Of a stretch of 64,000 nucleotides of DNA, positions 41,798 through 50,733 are shown in pieces. Source of the stretch: a virus. Location: the IMG/VR virus record IMGVR_UViG_3300021964_000030, positions 24,850 through 88,849 of that record, one strand, 5' to 3'. Position 1 is the stretch's first letter. Every line of letters begins with the position of its first letter. A program made the position numbers and the translations under genes. The notes below the pieces were generated by a model. That model made no database searches. It had not been told where the DNA came from and worked only from the letters and a program-made list of their open reading frames with translations.

Positions 41798-41938
41798 ATG
41801 AAAACATTTATGCACTTAGTGCAAAAACACGAGGACATTGCGGAGGCCCTAGGCGGAGTAACAATAATGTTATTAACAGGTGGAATAATTTTAGGATTAG
41901 CACCAATGGTAATATTACTTACTACTCAAGCGTTTTAG
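41798..41938 (+). CDS. Small single-pass membrane protein
   Basis: 46 residues: a short charged N-terminus (KTFMHLVQKHEDIAEA) and one hydrophobic segment of about 23 residues rich in Gly, Leu and Ile. ACTGGAG lies 8 bases before the ATG. A terminator-like hairpin follows. No recognisable family. Could be a holin-type, superinfection or envelope-acting peptide; nothing in the sequence decides. Confidence 0.6.
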   Translation: MKTFMHLVQKHEDIAEALGGVTIMLLTGGIILGLAPMVILLTTQAF

Positions 41939-41958
41939 CCTCCAATTGAAACTCATGC

Positions 41959-41987
41959 GGGGGGAGAGAAATCTCCCTCCAAATTTT
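41959..41987 (+). terminator. Terminator-like hairpin
   Basis: GGGGGGAGA pairs with TCTCCCTCC (one G-T) around GAAA, followed by AAATTTTC. The short T-run makes it weaker than the terminator after gp23. Confidence 0.65.
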
Positions 41988-41998
41988 CAAAAAAACAC

Positions 41999-42027
41999 TG
42001 TACAAACCTATGATAGTATGGTATAAT
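41999..42027 (+). promoter_or_regulatory. Promoter for DNA polymerase
   Basis: TGTACA at 41999, 17 bp, TATAAT at 42022 with TATGG. Confidence 0.88.
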
Positions 42028-42052
42028 ATATAATATACAAGGTGACAATTAT

Positions 42053-44575
42053 ATGATGAAATTCTACACAAACGTATCCCGATATGGCAATATGCTATTA
42101 TATCGTGGTTACGAAAATGGAAAACGTGTAACACAAAAAATCAAATACGGTCCGAAACTGTATGTTTCAACAAACCGTCCAACATCATGGAAAGCACTTG
42201 ACGGAACTCCAGTCGGAGAAGTCAGATTTGAATCCATGCGAGAAGCCAAAGATTGGATTGGCCAAAACAAAGATGTAGCTGGTAGAGATATCTTTGGAAA
42301 CACTCGTTATATTTCTACTTTTATTAACGATGAATTCCCTGGACAGATTGAATTTAATCGTAATCTAATTAACGTAACAACAATCGACATCGAGGTCGCA
42401 TCAGACGACGGATTCCCAGAACCAGATAGAGCAGATAATGTCATTACAGCTATTACTATCAAAAACAATATCGATAATACTTACTACGTCTGGGGACTCG
42501 GTGATTATAATGTTGAAAATACTATTATGAAAACCCACCGTGTGGTCTATAAAAAATTCGAACAAGAATCTAGTTTGTTAATCGATTTTATTGGTCATTG
42601 GGATTCAACAACACATTCACCAGATGTTATTACTGGTTGGAATACAAGATTCTTTGATATTCCATATTTACACAACAGAATTCTAAAACTTCTTGGCGAA
42701 CAATTCTCTAAGCGACTAAGTCCCTGGGGAATGATTGAACGTAGAGAAATTACTAAACAAGGCAGAACACAAGTTGCCTATGAATTAAAAGGTATATCTA
42801 ATATGGATTACCTAGAGTTATTCATTAAGTTTGGTTACTCATACGGTGCTCAAGAATCTTACAAACTCGACCATATTGCAAATGTCGTACTTGGCGAAAA
42901 GAAATTGTCATACGAAGAATATGGTTCAATTTATAGTTTATATAAAAACGATTTTCAAAAGTTTATTGACTATAATATCAAAGACGTTGAGTTGGTTGAT
43001 AGACTAGAAGATAAGATGGGTCTTATTACTCTTGCAATGACAATCGCATATAAAGCAGGTGTAAACTATTCTGATACTTTTGGTACAACTGCTATATGGG
43101 ACACAATCATTTATCGTAAGTTGACAGATAATAAAATGGTTGTTCCATTCTCAGAAGATAAAACAAAAACTAACTATCCTGGTGGTTTCGTAAAAGACCC
43201 ATTAGTTGGTATTCATGACAATGTGGTCAGCTTCGACCTCAACTCACTATATCCTTCTATCATTATGCAATACAATATGTCACCTGAAACTATTGCAGAT
43301 GGAGAAGTTACTAAAGTCGATATCGAAGCTGTCCTCACCAAATCACAAAACATCGACAATAAAGGCAAAGCCCTAGCCGCAAATGGACAATACTTCAGAA
43401 CAGAAAGGCAAGGTATTCTTCCAGCGATTATTGACGATATGTATAACGAAAGGGTTGGCATTAAAAGCGAAATGATTAATGCTCAAAAAAAATTACAAAA
43501 GGTAGATAAAAATGATAAACAAGAACTTTACTCGATTGAAAGGGAAATTTCACTGGCCGAAAATAGACAGATGGCAATTAAAATTCTTCTTAATTCTCTC
43601 TATGGTGCTATGGGGAATAAATATTTTAGATTCTTTGACCAGAGAATCGCAGAAGCAATTACCCTTACAGGACAGCTCACCATTCGATGGGCCGAATATG
43701 CAATCAACGCCCACCTCAATAAAACATTGCGAAAAGGAAAATCATGGAAAGATTATGTACTTGCCATCGACACAGATTCATTGTATGTATGCCTAGATGA
43801 TTTAGTAAAAGCAATTAATCCACCAAATCCTATTGACTTTCTTGATAAAGTTTGTGCACAAAATCTAGAGCCAGTACTCGAAAATTCATATGATGTACTC
43901 TTTGGAATGTTTGGCGGTATTGATAATCGTATGGTTATGAAACGAGAAGCTATTGCAGACAAAGGATTGTGGACAGCTAAAAAGCGATATATTCTAAATG
44001 TCCACGATAACGAAGGTGTTCGTTATGCTGAACCTAAACTTAAGATTATGGGTATTGAAGCTATTAAATCGTCAACACCTGAGCCATGTCGTGATGCTCT
44101 TAAAGAAATCTTTAAAGTTATTATGAGTGGTAACGAAAGCCAAACACAACAAGCTATTGACCATTTTAAAAATTACTTTACAACATTACAGCCACATGAA
44201 ATTGCATTCCCTCGTGGCGTATCCAAAGTTAGAGAATACAAAGGCAACACAACTATTTACAAAAAAGGTACACCAATTCATGTCAGAGGCTCATTATTAT
44301 ACAACAGCCAAGTTGATGACCTTTCATTAAATAAAAAATACACAAAAATCAAAAACGGCGAAAAGATTAAATTCGTCTATTTGAAAACGCCAAATCGTAT
44401 ACATGAAAATGTAATCGCATTTCCAGATTACTTACCAGACGAATTTGGTTTACACAAATATATTGACTTTGAATTGCAATTCCAAAAAACATTCTTGGAC
44501 CCAATTCAGCCAGTATTGGATGCTGTAGGGTGGTCACCTGAAGAAATATCTACATTGGAGGATTTCTTTGGATAA
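42053..44575 (+). CDS. 43: DNA polymerase gp43 (family B)
   Basis: 840 residues. N-terminal 3'-5' exonuclease with TIDIEVA near residue 112 and a FDIPYLHNR motif; polymerase motif A DLNSLYPS near 395, motif [15 protein letters not shown] near 510, motif C AIDTDSLY near 573. The C-terminus ends in LEDFFG, like the clamp-interacting tail of this family. Replicates phage DNA with gp45, gp44/62 and gp41. No inteins or intron interruptions seen. Own TGTACA promoter. Confidence 0.97.
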   Translation: MMKFYTNVSRYGNMLLYRGYENGKRVTQKIKYGPKLYVSTNRPTSWKALDGTPVGEVRFESMREAKDWIGQNKDVAGRDIFGNTRYISTFINDEFPGQIEFNRNLINVTTIDIEVASDDGFPEPDRADNVITAITIKNNIDNTYYVWGLGDYNVENTIMKTHRVVYKKFEQESSLLIDFIGHWDSTTHSPDVITGWNTRFFDIPYLHNRILKLLGEQFSKRLSPWGMIERREITKQGRTQVAYELKGISNMDYLELFIKFGYSYGAQESYKLDHIANVVLGEKKLSYEEYGSIYSLYKNDFQKFIDYNIKDVELVDRLEDKMGLITLAMTIAYKAGVNYSDTFGTTAIWDTIIYRKLTDNKMVVPFSEDKTKTNYPGGFVKDPLVGIHDNVVSFDLNSLYPSIIMQYNMSPETIADGEVTKVDIEAVLTKSQNIDNKGKALAANGQYFRTERQGILPAIIDDMYNERVGIKSEMINAQKKLQKVDKNDKQELYSIEREISLAENRQMAIKILLNSLYGAMGNKYFRFFDQRIAEAITLTGQLTIRWAEYAINAHLNKTLRKGKSWKDYVLAIDTDSLYVCLDDLVKAINPPNPIDFLDKVCAQNLEPVLENSYDVLFGMFGGIDNRMVMKREAIADKGLWTAKKRYILNVHDNEGVRYAEPKLKIMGIEAIKSSTPEPCRDALKEIFKVIMSGNESQTQQAIDHFKNYFTTLQPHEIAFPRGVSKVREYKGNTTIYKKGTPIHVRGSLLYNSQVDDLSLNKKYTKIKNGEKIKFVYLKTPNRIHENVIAFPDYLPDEFGLHKYIDFELQFQKTFLDPIQPVLDAVGWSPEEISTLEDFFG

Positions 44576-44579
44576 GCAC

Positions 44580-44608
44580 TGTACATTTAATAAAAAGTAT
44601 GGTATAAT
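44580..44608 (+). promoter_or_regulatory. Promoter for the 44632-48925 operon
   Basis: TGTACA at 44580, 17 bp, TATAAT at 44603 with TATGG. Eight genes follow with overlaps or tiny gaps before the next promoter. Confidence 0.87.
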
Positions 44609-44631
44609 ACTACTACAAAATGGAGAAAACT

Positions 44632-44940
44632 ATGAAACTAAAAACTGAACAACTTCTTGTAAGACTCGTATCAGGAGAAGAAATTGTTGGTGATGTTACC
44701 AAAGGTAAAGATTCACTTACAATTGAAAACGGCTTTAACTTATTACCAGGTGGTGAAGGTAAAATCGCATTCATTCCTTTTATGGCTTATACAGAAGCTC
44801 ACAAAGGTGTTACAATTGATAATAAACATATATTATTCACAGTAAAACCAGTCGGACAACTTTCCGACCAAATTAATCAAATGTCAGGCAAGGGTGCTGG
44901 AATCCAAGTACCTTCCAAGGATATTATCGTACCAAAATGA
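44632..44940 (+). CDS. Conserved small protein, paralogue of the 26965 product
   Basis: 102 residues from ATG 44632, which has GGAG at 44622; an upstream ATG at 44620 overlaps that site. QLLVRLVSGEEIVGDV followed by a FIPFMAY patch resembles the protein at 26965, and both may share a small Sm-like beta fold. Function unknown. One copy is under an early-type promoter and the other under a late promoter. Overlaps the next gene by 4 bases. Confidence 0.62.
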   Translation: MKLKTEQLLVRLVSGEEIVGDVTKGKDSLTIENGFNLLPGGEGKIAFIPFMAYTEAHKGVTIDNKHILFTVKPVGQLSDQINQMSGKGAGIQVPSKDIIVPK

Positions 44941-45566
44941 TAAAATCAATTGAACATATAACTGACTGGATTAAAGCAGACGAAGTACCTACATTATCTG
45001 TTCCTCAATACGAAGAATGGGTAAGTGAATATGGAAAATTCACAGGTTCTAAAGACCCAGGAGGAAATCAAATCCATGGGGTATATCAATGGGCACATAA
45101 AGACGATTTAGAAAAAATTGGCGAAAAAGTTATTCACGGAGACATTGGATATATCGGAACCGCGCTTAGAGATATTATTGGTAGAACAAGAGCAGTCACT
45201 GTACCAAAGGGAGCACATCCAATTAAAATGCTTTTGGCAGCTGGCGATTATGATGTCGATGACCTAAGAGTTAGATATCTGTTTATTAAGAATGCAGCTG
45301 ATGCAGTTAATTTTACTAATGGCAGAAAGCTCGAAACATATTTACATGACGAAATGGATAAAAAATTTGGTTATAGATATAAGTGGGTAAATGCTCAACT
45401 GAGTAACGATAATAAACACAATTATGTTTTAAAGAATTGGAGAGAGCTTACATATACGCAGGCAATAAAGATTCTACCAGAAGTAATTGAGATAACAAAA
45501 CAATTAGGTGCAAATCATATTGCATCGGAAGTAGAACAAATAGTTAATGGAGACTATAATGAGTAA
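44937..45566 (+). CDS. Unknown protein with GIY-YIG-like motifs
   Basis: 209 residues. A GVYQW segment near residue 47 and GYIGTALRDIIGRTR near 70-85 resemble the GxY, YxG and following Arg of GIY-YIG nucleases, and LETYLHDEM could supply the catalytic Glu. The spacing between the two motifs is longer than usual. If right, it is a compact nuclease, perhaps for host DNA or a homing role; if not, it is simply unknown. Lies between the small beta protein and the MazG-like gene. Confidence 0.5.
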   Translation: MIKSIEHITDWIKADEVPTLSVPQYEEWVSEYGKFTGSKDPGGNQIHGVYQWAHKDDLEKIGEKVIHGDIGYIGTALRDIIGRTRAVTVPKGAHPIKMLLAAGDYDVDDLRVRYLFIKNAADAVNFTNGRKLETYLHDEMDKKFGYRYKWVNAQLSNDNKHNYVLKNWRELTYTQAIKILPEVIEITKQLGANHIASEVEQIVNGDYNE

Positions 45567-45969
45567 CAATTGGGTAAAAGACATATCAGATATGCAATAC
45601 AAATATGGCGTAAAGATGTGGATGCATAAAAATAAAGATAATAAAGATAATCTAAGAGAATATCTACAGTTCAGAGTTAGATTCTTACGAGAAGAACTAA
45701 TGGAGACTGAAGCAGCATTAACAAATAAAGATGCAGAAGAAATTGTCGATGGATTAATTGATTTATGTGTTGTTGCTATTGGTACACTCGATGCATTTGG
45801 CGTTGACCCATACAAAGCATGGGACGAAGTACTCAAAGCAAATCTTGCAAAAGAAGTAGGTGTAAAAGAATCAAGGCCAAATCCACTTGGATTGCCAGAT
45901 TTAATTAAACCAGCGGACTGGGAGGGTCCAGACCACAGCGGTAATCATGGTAAGCTTAACAATATTTGA
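45559..45969 (+). CDS. MazG-like nucleotide pyrophosphohydrolase
   Basis: 136 residues from ATG 45559. REELMETEAALTNKDAEEIVDGLIDLCVVAIG carries the EExxE...ExxD pattern of all-alpha NTP pyrophosphohydrolases. In T4 an enzyme of related fold, gp56, removes dCTP so that hydroxymethyl-dCTP is used; since a gp42 homologue is present at 49310, this protein is a candidate dCTPase, but it could equally act on (p)ppGpp-like or other nucleotides as marine phage MazG proteins are proposed to. Overlaps the genes on both sides. Confidence 0.8.
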   Translation: MSNNWVKDISDMQYKYGVKMWMHKNKDNKDNLREYLQFRVRFLREELMETEAALTNKDAEEIVDGLIDLCVVAIGTLDAFGVDPYKAWDEVLKANLAKEVGVKESRPNPLGLPDLIKPADWEGPDHSGNHGKLNNI

Positions 45970-46864
45970 TAACATATACGATAATAAAACAGAAAAGCGA
46001 ATGGATTACAATTCATTCGATGAGTTTGAGCAAGTTTTATATCGTTTAGCGGAACAGAAAAAGTATCTTAAGAAAAAAGATGCTCCCTTAATCAGTCCAG
46101 CAATTTATAAGACCGAGACCACTCGAGCAAATTCCAATGTAACCGGCTGGGGTGGTTTCGGCATTCTTGATATTGATGATTATGAAGGTGATGTAAAAGA
46201 TATCGAAAAGAAATATTCTCAATATCGATATGTTTGCTATTCAACAGCATCATCAACCAAAGAAAAACCAAAGTTTCGTTTAGTATTTCCACTAACTGAA
46301 GCAATCCCAGCAGATAACATTAAACATTTTTGGTATGCATTAAATAAAGAGATAGGAGATATCGCAGATGCACAAACAAAAGATTTATCCAGAATGTACT
46401 ACGTACCAAGTCAATACGACGGGGCTTTCAATTTCATATTCTCCCATGATGGAAAAATTATGGAACCAATGGCACTCATGGAAAAGCACAGATACGTTGT
46501 ACCAAATGAATCATTTTTCGATAAGTTACCAGATGCAATTAAAAAAGGACTCATCGAACACAGAAAAGGACAACTTAACAACACTAACTATTCTTGGACC
46601 GGATATTTGGACTGTCCTTTTGTAAACAAAAAACAAGTTGAAGAATATAAAGCAATTAATGGAACTGGCTGGTATAGTAAAATGTATCAGATTATGGTGT
46701 CAACTGCAGGTAATGCAATGTCCAAGGGTTATCCTATTACATCAAAAGAAATCGAATATCTTTGTAGAGATTTGGATAATGATACTGGCAACTGGTATTC
46801 AAAAAGAGATATTGGTCGAGAAGCTGAAAGAGCAATTGAATTCGTTTTTAGGAATAATATATAA
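45947..46864 (+). CDS. Archaeo-eukaryotic primase/PrimPol-like protein
   Basis: 305 residues. Segments in the order expected for a primase-polymerase core: GILDIDDYE (acidic pair), then YSTASSTKEKPKFRLVFPL, and KDLSRMYYVPS. The second half, with SKMYQIMVSTAGNAMSKGYPI, looks like a helical primase C-terminal region. T4 uses a different primase, gp61, which I did not find in this window. The match is by motif pattern only. Confidence 0.55.
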   Translation: MVSLTIFDNIYDNKTEKRMDYNSFDEFEQVLYRLAEQKKYLKKKDAPLISPAIYKTETTRANSNVTGWGGFGILDIDDYEGDVKDIEKKYSQYRYVCYSTASSTKEKPKFRLVFPLTEAIPADNIKHFWYALNKEIGDIADAQTKDLSRMYYVPSQYDGAFNFIFSHDGKIMEPMALMEKHRYVVPNESFFDKLPDAIKKGLIEHRKGQLNNTNYSWTGYLDCPFVNKKQVEEYKAINGTGWYSKMYQIMVSTAGNAMSKGYPITSKEIEYLCRDLDNDTGNWYSKRDIGREAERAIEFVFRNNI

Positions 46865-47724
46865 TGGCTAGACATTTAGTAACTGGTGGCTGTGGATTTA
46901 TTGGTTCACATTTGGTAGAAAAATTAGTTAAAGCTGGCGAAGATGTTACAGTCTTGGATAATCATTCTACAGGTAAAAAACAACATAAAGGTGCAAAGTA
47001 CTATTATGGTGATGCATTTGATTTATTTTCTATATGGCAACATAATAAAGAAAAATTTAATTATATTTGGCATTTAGGAGAATATGCAAGAGTAGAAAAA
47101 TCATTTGATGATTATCAAAAAGTAATTCAATCTAATTATATGTCATTTCCAGCTGTAGTTGAATTTGCAAAACATCAACAAGCAAAGTTTATTTATTCTG
47201 GCTCTTCAACTAAATTTAGTAAAGGAGATGTTCCAGGATATACAATGAGTCCATACGCATATACAAAATGGCAAAATACAGAATTTTTAAAATCTTATTC
47301 TAATTGGTTCTATTTAGAATATTCAATTGTATACTTTTACAATGTTTATGGTGATGGTGAAATTTCAGAAGGCGATTATTCTACAGTAATTGCAAAATAT
47401 TTAAGTATGGTAAAAAATGGAGCCACTGAATTACCAGTTACAGAACCAGGAACTCAGCTGAGAAACTTTACTCATATTGATGATACAGTCAACGGATTAA
47501 TAATTGCTGGTATGGAAGGTATAGGTGATGAGTATGGTATAGCATCGAATCAAAGTTATTCTATTTTAGACGTAGTAGAAATGCTAGGTTGTAAACCTAA
47601 AATGGTTCAAGGTAATTCAGCAAATCGTTTAGATGCTGATGTTAAAAATGAAAAATTAAAAGACCTAGGTTGGTCGGCTAAAGTTTCACTAAAAGATTAT
47701 ATTAAGGAGAAGTTAGATGAATAG
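46864..47724 (+). CDS. NAD-dependent sugar epimerase, GalE-like
   Basis: 286 residues. Extended SDR: Rossmann motif TGGCGFIGSHL at the N-terminus, catalytic YAYTK, and an RNFTHIDDTV segment typical of UDP-glucose 4-epimerases. Would interconvert UDP-glucose and UDP-galactose. UDP-galactose is the donor for GT25 collagen galactosyltransferases, so it may feed the enzyme at 9338; host lipopolysaccharide or DNA sugar pathways are alternatives. TAATG overlap with the primase-like gene. Confidence 0.82.
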   Translation: MARHLVTGGCGFIGSHLVEKLVKAGEDVTVLDNHSTGKKQHKGAKYYYGDAFDLFSIWQHNKEKFNYIWHLGEYARVEKSFDDYQKVIQSNYMSFPAVVEFAKHQQAKFIYSGSSTKFSKGDVPGYTMSPYAYTKWQNTEFLKSYSNWFYLEYSIVYFYNVYGDGEISEGDYSTVIAKYLSMVKNGATELPVTEPGTQLRNFTHIDDTVNGLIIAGMEGIGDEYGIASNQSYSILDVVEMLGCKPKMVQGNSANRLDADVKNEKLKDLGWSAKVSLKDYIKEKLDE

Positions 47725-48229
47725 TCCGGATTATGGAAAAATTTCACTATGGATTGCAGCATTGGTTGTAGCAATTTTAAGTGTACCTCATGTATTTGCA
47801 AGTGAGGAAGAAGAAACTTATGATAGATATTGTATGGCACAAAATATTTATTTTGAATCAGCAAATCAATCATTTGCTGGTAAATTAGCTGTAGCACATG
47901 TTGTTATAAATAGAATGGAAGATTTACAGTTCCCAAATACAGTATGCGGTGTAATTTATCAAGCTAAAACATACACAAATTGGAAAGGCAATGAAGTTCC
48001 AATTAGAAATCAGTGTCAATTTAGTTGGTATTGTGATGGAAAATCTGATGAACCGGTTGATTCTAAGACTTGGATTAAATCGCTTTATATTGCAGATTTA
48101 GCATTGACGGGAAAGTATAAAGATATTACTGAAGGTGCCTTATGGTATCATGCAGATTACATTCTGCCTTATTGGGCAGACCAACTTGAATATGTGACTC
48201 AAATTGATGAACATATATTTTACAAATAG
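47717..48229 (+). CDS. Sec-exported cell wall hydrolase (SleB/CwlJ-like endolysin)
   Basis: 170 residues. N-terminus: one Lys, a hydrophobic stretch 9-28, and a VFA/S cleavage-like site at 28-29, so it should be exported or act as a signal-arrest-release protein. The catalytic domain follows with the IYFESANQ motif (Glu47), AVAHVVINR and FSWYCDG, the signature of hydrolase_2 (SleB/CwlJ) glycosidases. T4 lysozyme has no such signal. Probable endolysin, or a host wall remodelling enzyme. AAGGAG 6 bases before the start. Confidence 0.85.
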   Translation: MNSPDYGKISLWIAALVVAILSVPHVFASEEEETYDRYCMAQNIYFESANQSFAGKLAVAHVVINRMEDLQFPNTVCGVIYQAKTYTNWKGNEVPIRNQCQFSWYCDGKSDEPVDSKTWIKSLYIADLALTGKYKDITEGALWYHADYILPYWADQLEYVTQIDEHIFYK

Positions 48230-48239
48230 GAAAAAAATT

Positions 48240-48506
48240 ATGAAAATGTTAGCAGACAATGTATTAATAGCTGAAGTTGCAGAAGATAAACAATCAGCTG
48301 GTGGAATTATATTAACGGAATCAATTGATAAAGCAAGTAAACCTGGTTTAGTTCTATCAGTAGGTTCAGAAGCAAATAGCCAATTAAAAAGAGGTCAAAG
48401 AGTTTTCCTAGATTGGTCTAAATCTATGCCAGTAAATGTAGAAGGAAATGCAGCTGTAATAATTCGTTCAGAACATGTTAGAGCAATTATAGGAGAAGAA
48501 GAATAA
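48240..48506 (+). CDS. GroES-like co-chaperonin (gp31-type)
   Basis: 88 residues from ATG 48240. LADNVLIAEVAE, then SAGGIILTES as mobile-loop region, and a GQRVFLDWSK strand match the Cpn10 fold. In T4 gp31 replaces GroES so that GroEL can fold gp23; a similar role for the gp23 of this phage is likely. Stop overlaps the next ATG (TAATG). Confidence 0.85.
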   Translation: MKMLADNVLIAEVAEDKQSAGGIILTESIDKASKPGLVLSVGSEANSQLKRGQRVFLDWSKSMPVNVEGNAAVIIRSEHVRAIIGEEE

Positions 48507-48925
48507 TGTATAGATATAAAGTTTATGTTACGAGAATTGTTGACGGAGATACAATTGACGTTGATGTCGATTTAGGCTTCGGAATGATTTACAAAAAGCA
48601 AAGAGTTAGAATGATGGGTATTGATACTCCAGAATCTAGGACTCGTGATTTAGAAGAAAAATTTTACGGTAAAGCAAGTAAAGCAAATTTAAAGAAAATT
48701 TTAAAAGACCAAGAGATACAAATGGTATCGCATGACAAAGGTAAGTTTGGTAGAATACTTGGTGAACTTTTTATTGGAGATAGTTCATATAGTATTAATC
48801 AACAACAAATTGATGAACATCATGCAGTGCCATATTTTGGACAATCTAAAGATGATACAGAACAAGGTCATCTATGGAATAGAGCAGCACTTAATGAGCA
48901 GGGAATTATTTACGAAAAAAAATAA
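48506..48925 (+). CDS. Staphylococcal nuclease-like (thermonuclease) protein
   Basis: 139 residues. VTRIVDGDTIDVDVDLGFG, RVRMMGIDTPESR and GKFGRILGELFI correspond to the metal-binding Asp, first Arg/Glu and second Arg of SNase. No signal peptide, so it acts in the cytoplasm, possibly degrading host DNA for nucleotides. Last gene of the operon from 44603. Confidence 0.88.
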   Translation: MYRYKVYVTRIVDGDTIDVDVDLGFGMIYKKQRVRMMGIDTPESRTRDLEEKFYGKASKANLKKILKDQEIQMVSHDKGKFGRILGELFIGDSSYSINQQQIDEHHAVPYFGQSKDDTEQGHLWNRAALNEQGIIYEKK

Positions 48926-48933
48926 AAAAACCC

Positions 48934-48962
48934 TGTACATTTGCGTGAGTTTATGGTATAAT
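48934..48962 (+). promoter_or_regulatory. Promoter for the nucleotide and sugar cluster
   Basis: TGTACA at 48934, 17 bp, TATAAT at 48957 with TATGG. Eight overlapping genes follow, down to 54401. Confidence 0.87.
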
Positions 48963-48984
48963 ACTATTAAATTATGGAGTTATT

Positions 48985-49326
48985 ATGAAAGAATCTTTAA
49001 AAGTCCTGCAAGAATGCGCAGAATTACAAACTAAAAAATCCAACGATTATCAGAATCCCAATTCCAAGATAAGTCAAGCAGACTATTATCCTAATGGTGT
49101 AACAACCATTCATGACATTATGCATGCCAAAATGCTAAGAATGCTATCTGTTATGGAAGCTATGCAATCTGATAACTATCAACCAAACTTCGAATCACTC
49201 GAAGACTCAGCTAAAGATTTAATTAATTATTCATCATTCTTTGTAGCTTACTGCAGAGGTGGTATTTCAGGCCAGAATCCAAACAACGATATTTTCAACA
49301 GGAGCAAAAATGCATCAGACAGTTAG
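48985..49326 (+). CDS. DUF1599-like nucleotide modification-associated protein
   Basis: 113 residues. KKSNDYQNPNSKISQADYYP, then IHDIMHAKMLRMLSVMEAM and SLEDSAKDLINYSSFF fit the helical DUF1599 family, which occurs with thymidylate-synthase-type enzymes in phages and has been tied by gene context to nucleotide modification. Here it overlaps the dCMP hydroxymethylase gene by 17 bases, in line with that. Biochemical role unknown. Confidence 0.68.
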   Translation: MKESLKVLQECAELQTKKSNDYQNPNSKISQADYYPNGVTTIHDIMHAKMLRMLSVMEAMQSDNYQPNFESLEDSAKDLINYSSFFVAYCRGGISGQNPNNDIFNRSKNASDS

Positions 49327-50020
49327 TGATATTAGAACTCATTTTATAAATGAGCTAGGTAACGAAAATTTTACTATTGATAAAACAGGTCAAAAGACAA
49401 TTGAACTTATTGGTGCTTCATTTATTGCAGATGAAGATGCTATCTTTGGTACTCCAAACAAAATATATATTCAACAAGAAATTGAATGGTATGATTCTGA
49501 GTCAACAAACATTTATGATATTAACAGAGGTGTAGATGCTGTAGGTAACGATATGGAACCACCGCAAGCATGGCTATATACAGCAAACAAACATGGGGAA
49601 ATCAATTCTAATTATGGATTACTAATCTATGGTGAAAAATACTTTGAACAATATGAAAATGCACTTGACGAATTAATTAAAAACCCAGACTCTCGCAGAG
49701 CATGTATGGTTTACAACCGTCCAAGCATTTGGGTTGAGTACAAAGAAAATGGTAAAAACGATTTCATTTGTACTAATGCTGTAACATATTATATTCGTGA
49801 TGGTTTCCTAGATTGCGTTATTCAAATGCGTAGTAACGATGTTATCTTTGGTTATCGTAATGACTTTGCATGGCAGAAACATGTTAGAGATACAATGGTA
49901 AACGATTTAAATAAATTAACTGGTTCAGCATTTAGTGGCGATGTTATAAAAGCTGGTGATATTTACTGGCAGGTACAAAACTTACATGTGTATGAGAGGC
50001 ACTTTAACCTTGTCAAATAA
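49310..50020 (+). CDS. 42: dCMP hydroxymethylase, T4 gp42-like
   Basis: 236 residues from ATG 49310, with AGGAG before it. Thymidylate synthase fold but closest to T4 gp42: DKTGQKTIELIGASFIADE, EINSNYG, PDSRRACMVY, ICTNAV with the catalytic Cys, and MRSNDVIFGYRNDFAWQK. The Asp of YRND sits where thymidylate synthases have the Asn that reads uracil, which is the change that makes the enzyme prefer dCMP. It makes 5-hydroxymethyl-dCMP, so phage DNA probably carries modified cytosine. Confidence 0.88.
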   Translation: MHQTVSDIRTHFINELGNENFTIDKTGQKTIELIGASFIADEDAIFGTPNKIYIQQEIEWYDSESTNIYDINRGVDAVGNDMEPPQAWLYTANKHGEINSNYGLLIYGEKYFEQYENALDELIKNPDSRRACMVYNRPSIWVEYKENGKNDFICTNAVTYYIRDGFLDCVIQMRSNDVIFGYRNDFAWQKHVRDTMVNDLNKLTGSAFSGDVIKAGDIYWQVQNLHVYERHFNLVK

Positions 50021-50453
50021 ATGGGATAAAAGATATATTGGTTTAGCTAAAGAAATTGCTTCTTGGTCAAAGGACCCAAGTAAACAAATTGGAGCAGTTG
50101 CTATCGGAGAAAAAGGACAAGTATTAGCTCAAGGTTATAATGGATTTCCAAGAGGCATTGCAGATAGCGACCATCGGTATAATGACAGAAACGAAAAGTA
50201 TAAGTATGTTGTACATGCAGAAATGAATTGTATTTACAATGCAACATTTAACGGAGTTTCATTACAAGGAGCTACTATATATATTTCAGGGCTTCCGGTT
50301 TGTAGCGAATGTGCAAAAGGATTAATTCAAGTCGGAGTCAAAAGAGTAGTTTACGAATGTGGAGACGATGTACCAAATATTTGGAAAGAACATAACGAAA
50401 CAACAATTGAATTATTAAGTGAGGCAGACATCAGTTATGAGCGAATACACTAA
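50010..50453 (+). CDS. cd: dCMP deaminase
   Basis: 147 residues if started at TTG 50010, which has GAGAGG upstream and gives the family-like start SNKWDKRYIGLA; ATG 49992 in frame is the alternative. Zinc cytidine-deaminase fold: HAEMN with the catalytic Glu and PVCSECAKG as Cys ligands, after GAVAIGEKGQVLAQGYNGFPRG. Converts dCMP to dUMP for thymidine synthesis and balances the hydroxymethylase. Overlaps both neighbours. Confidence 0.88.
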   Translation: MSNKWDKRYIGLAKEIASWSKDPSKQIGAVAIGEKGQVLAQGYNGFPRGIADSDHRYNDRNEKYKYVVHAEMNCIYNATFNGVSLQGATIYISGLPVCSECAKGLIQVGVKRVVYECGDDVPNIWKEHNETTIELLSEADISYERIH

Positions 50454-50733
50454 AGAAGAGCTAAAAAATTCAAAACGAATTTACAAATCAGCAACACCCA
50501 AGTATACAATTGACTGGTATTTAAAATGGATTGCATCTGCATTCGTTTTATTTGCAATGTCAATTCGAGGAGTTGAAGGTATGCAAATTTACGATTTATA
50601 TCTATCGATTGTCGGTATATTTTTATGGACAATTGTTTCCTTTATTTGGAAAGATAGAGCACTAATTCTATTAAATGGCGTAGGATTAATGTTTTTAATT
50701 AATAATTTAGCCAGAACTATATCAGGAGCATAA
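50437..50733 (+). CDS. Small three-pass membrane protein
   Basis: 98 residues from ATG 50437. Charged N-terminus, then three hydrophobic segments at about 33-49, 58-76 and 79-95, the second with several Trp. Unknown family. Sits between dCMP deaminase and a glycosyltransferase in a nucleotide operon; a holin function cannot be excluded because no holin is otherwise recognised, but the operon is not a lysis unit. Confidence 0.6.
   Translation: MSEYTKEELKNSKRIYKSATPKYTIDWYLKWIASAFVLFAMSIRGVEGMQIYDLYLSIVGIFLWTIVSFIWKDRALILLNGVGLMFLINNLARTISGA

Noticed and set aside
49310-50020. Ordinary thymidylate synthase
   Set aside because: The uracil-reading Asn is replaced by Asp and the whole sequence follows T4 gp42.
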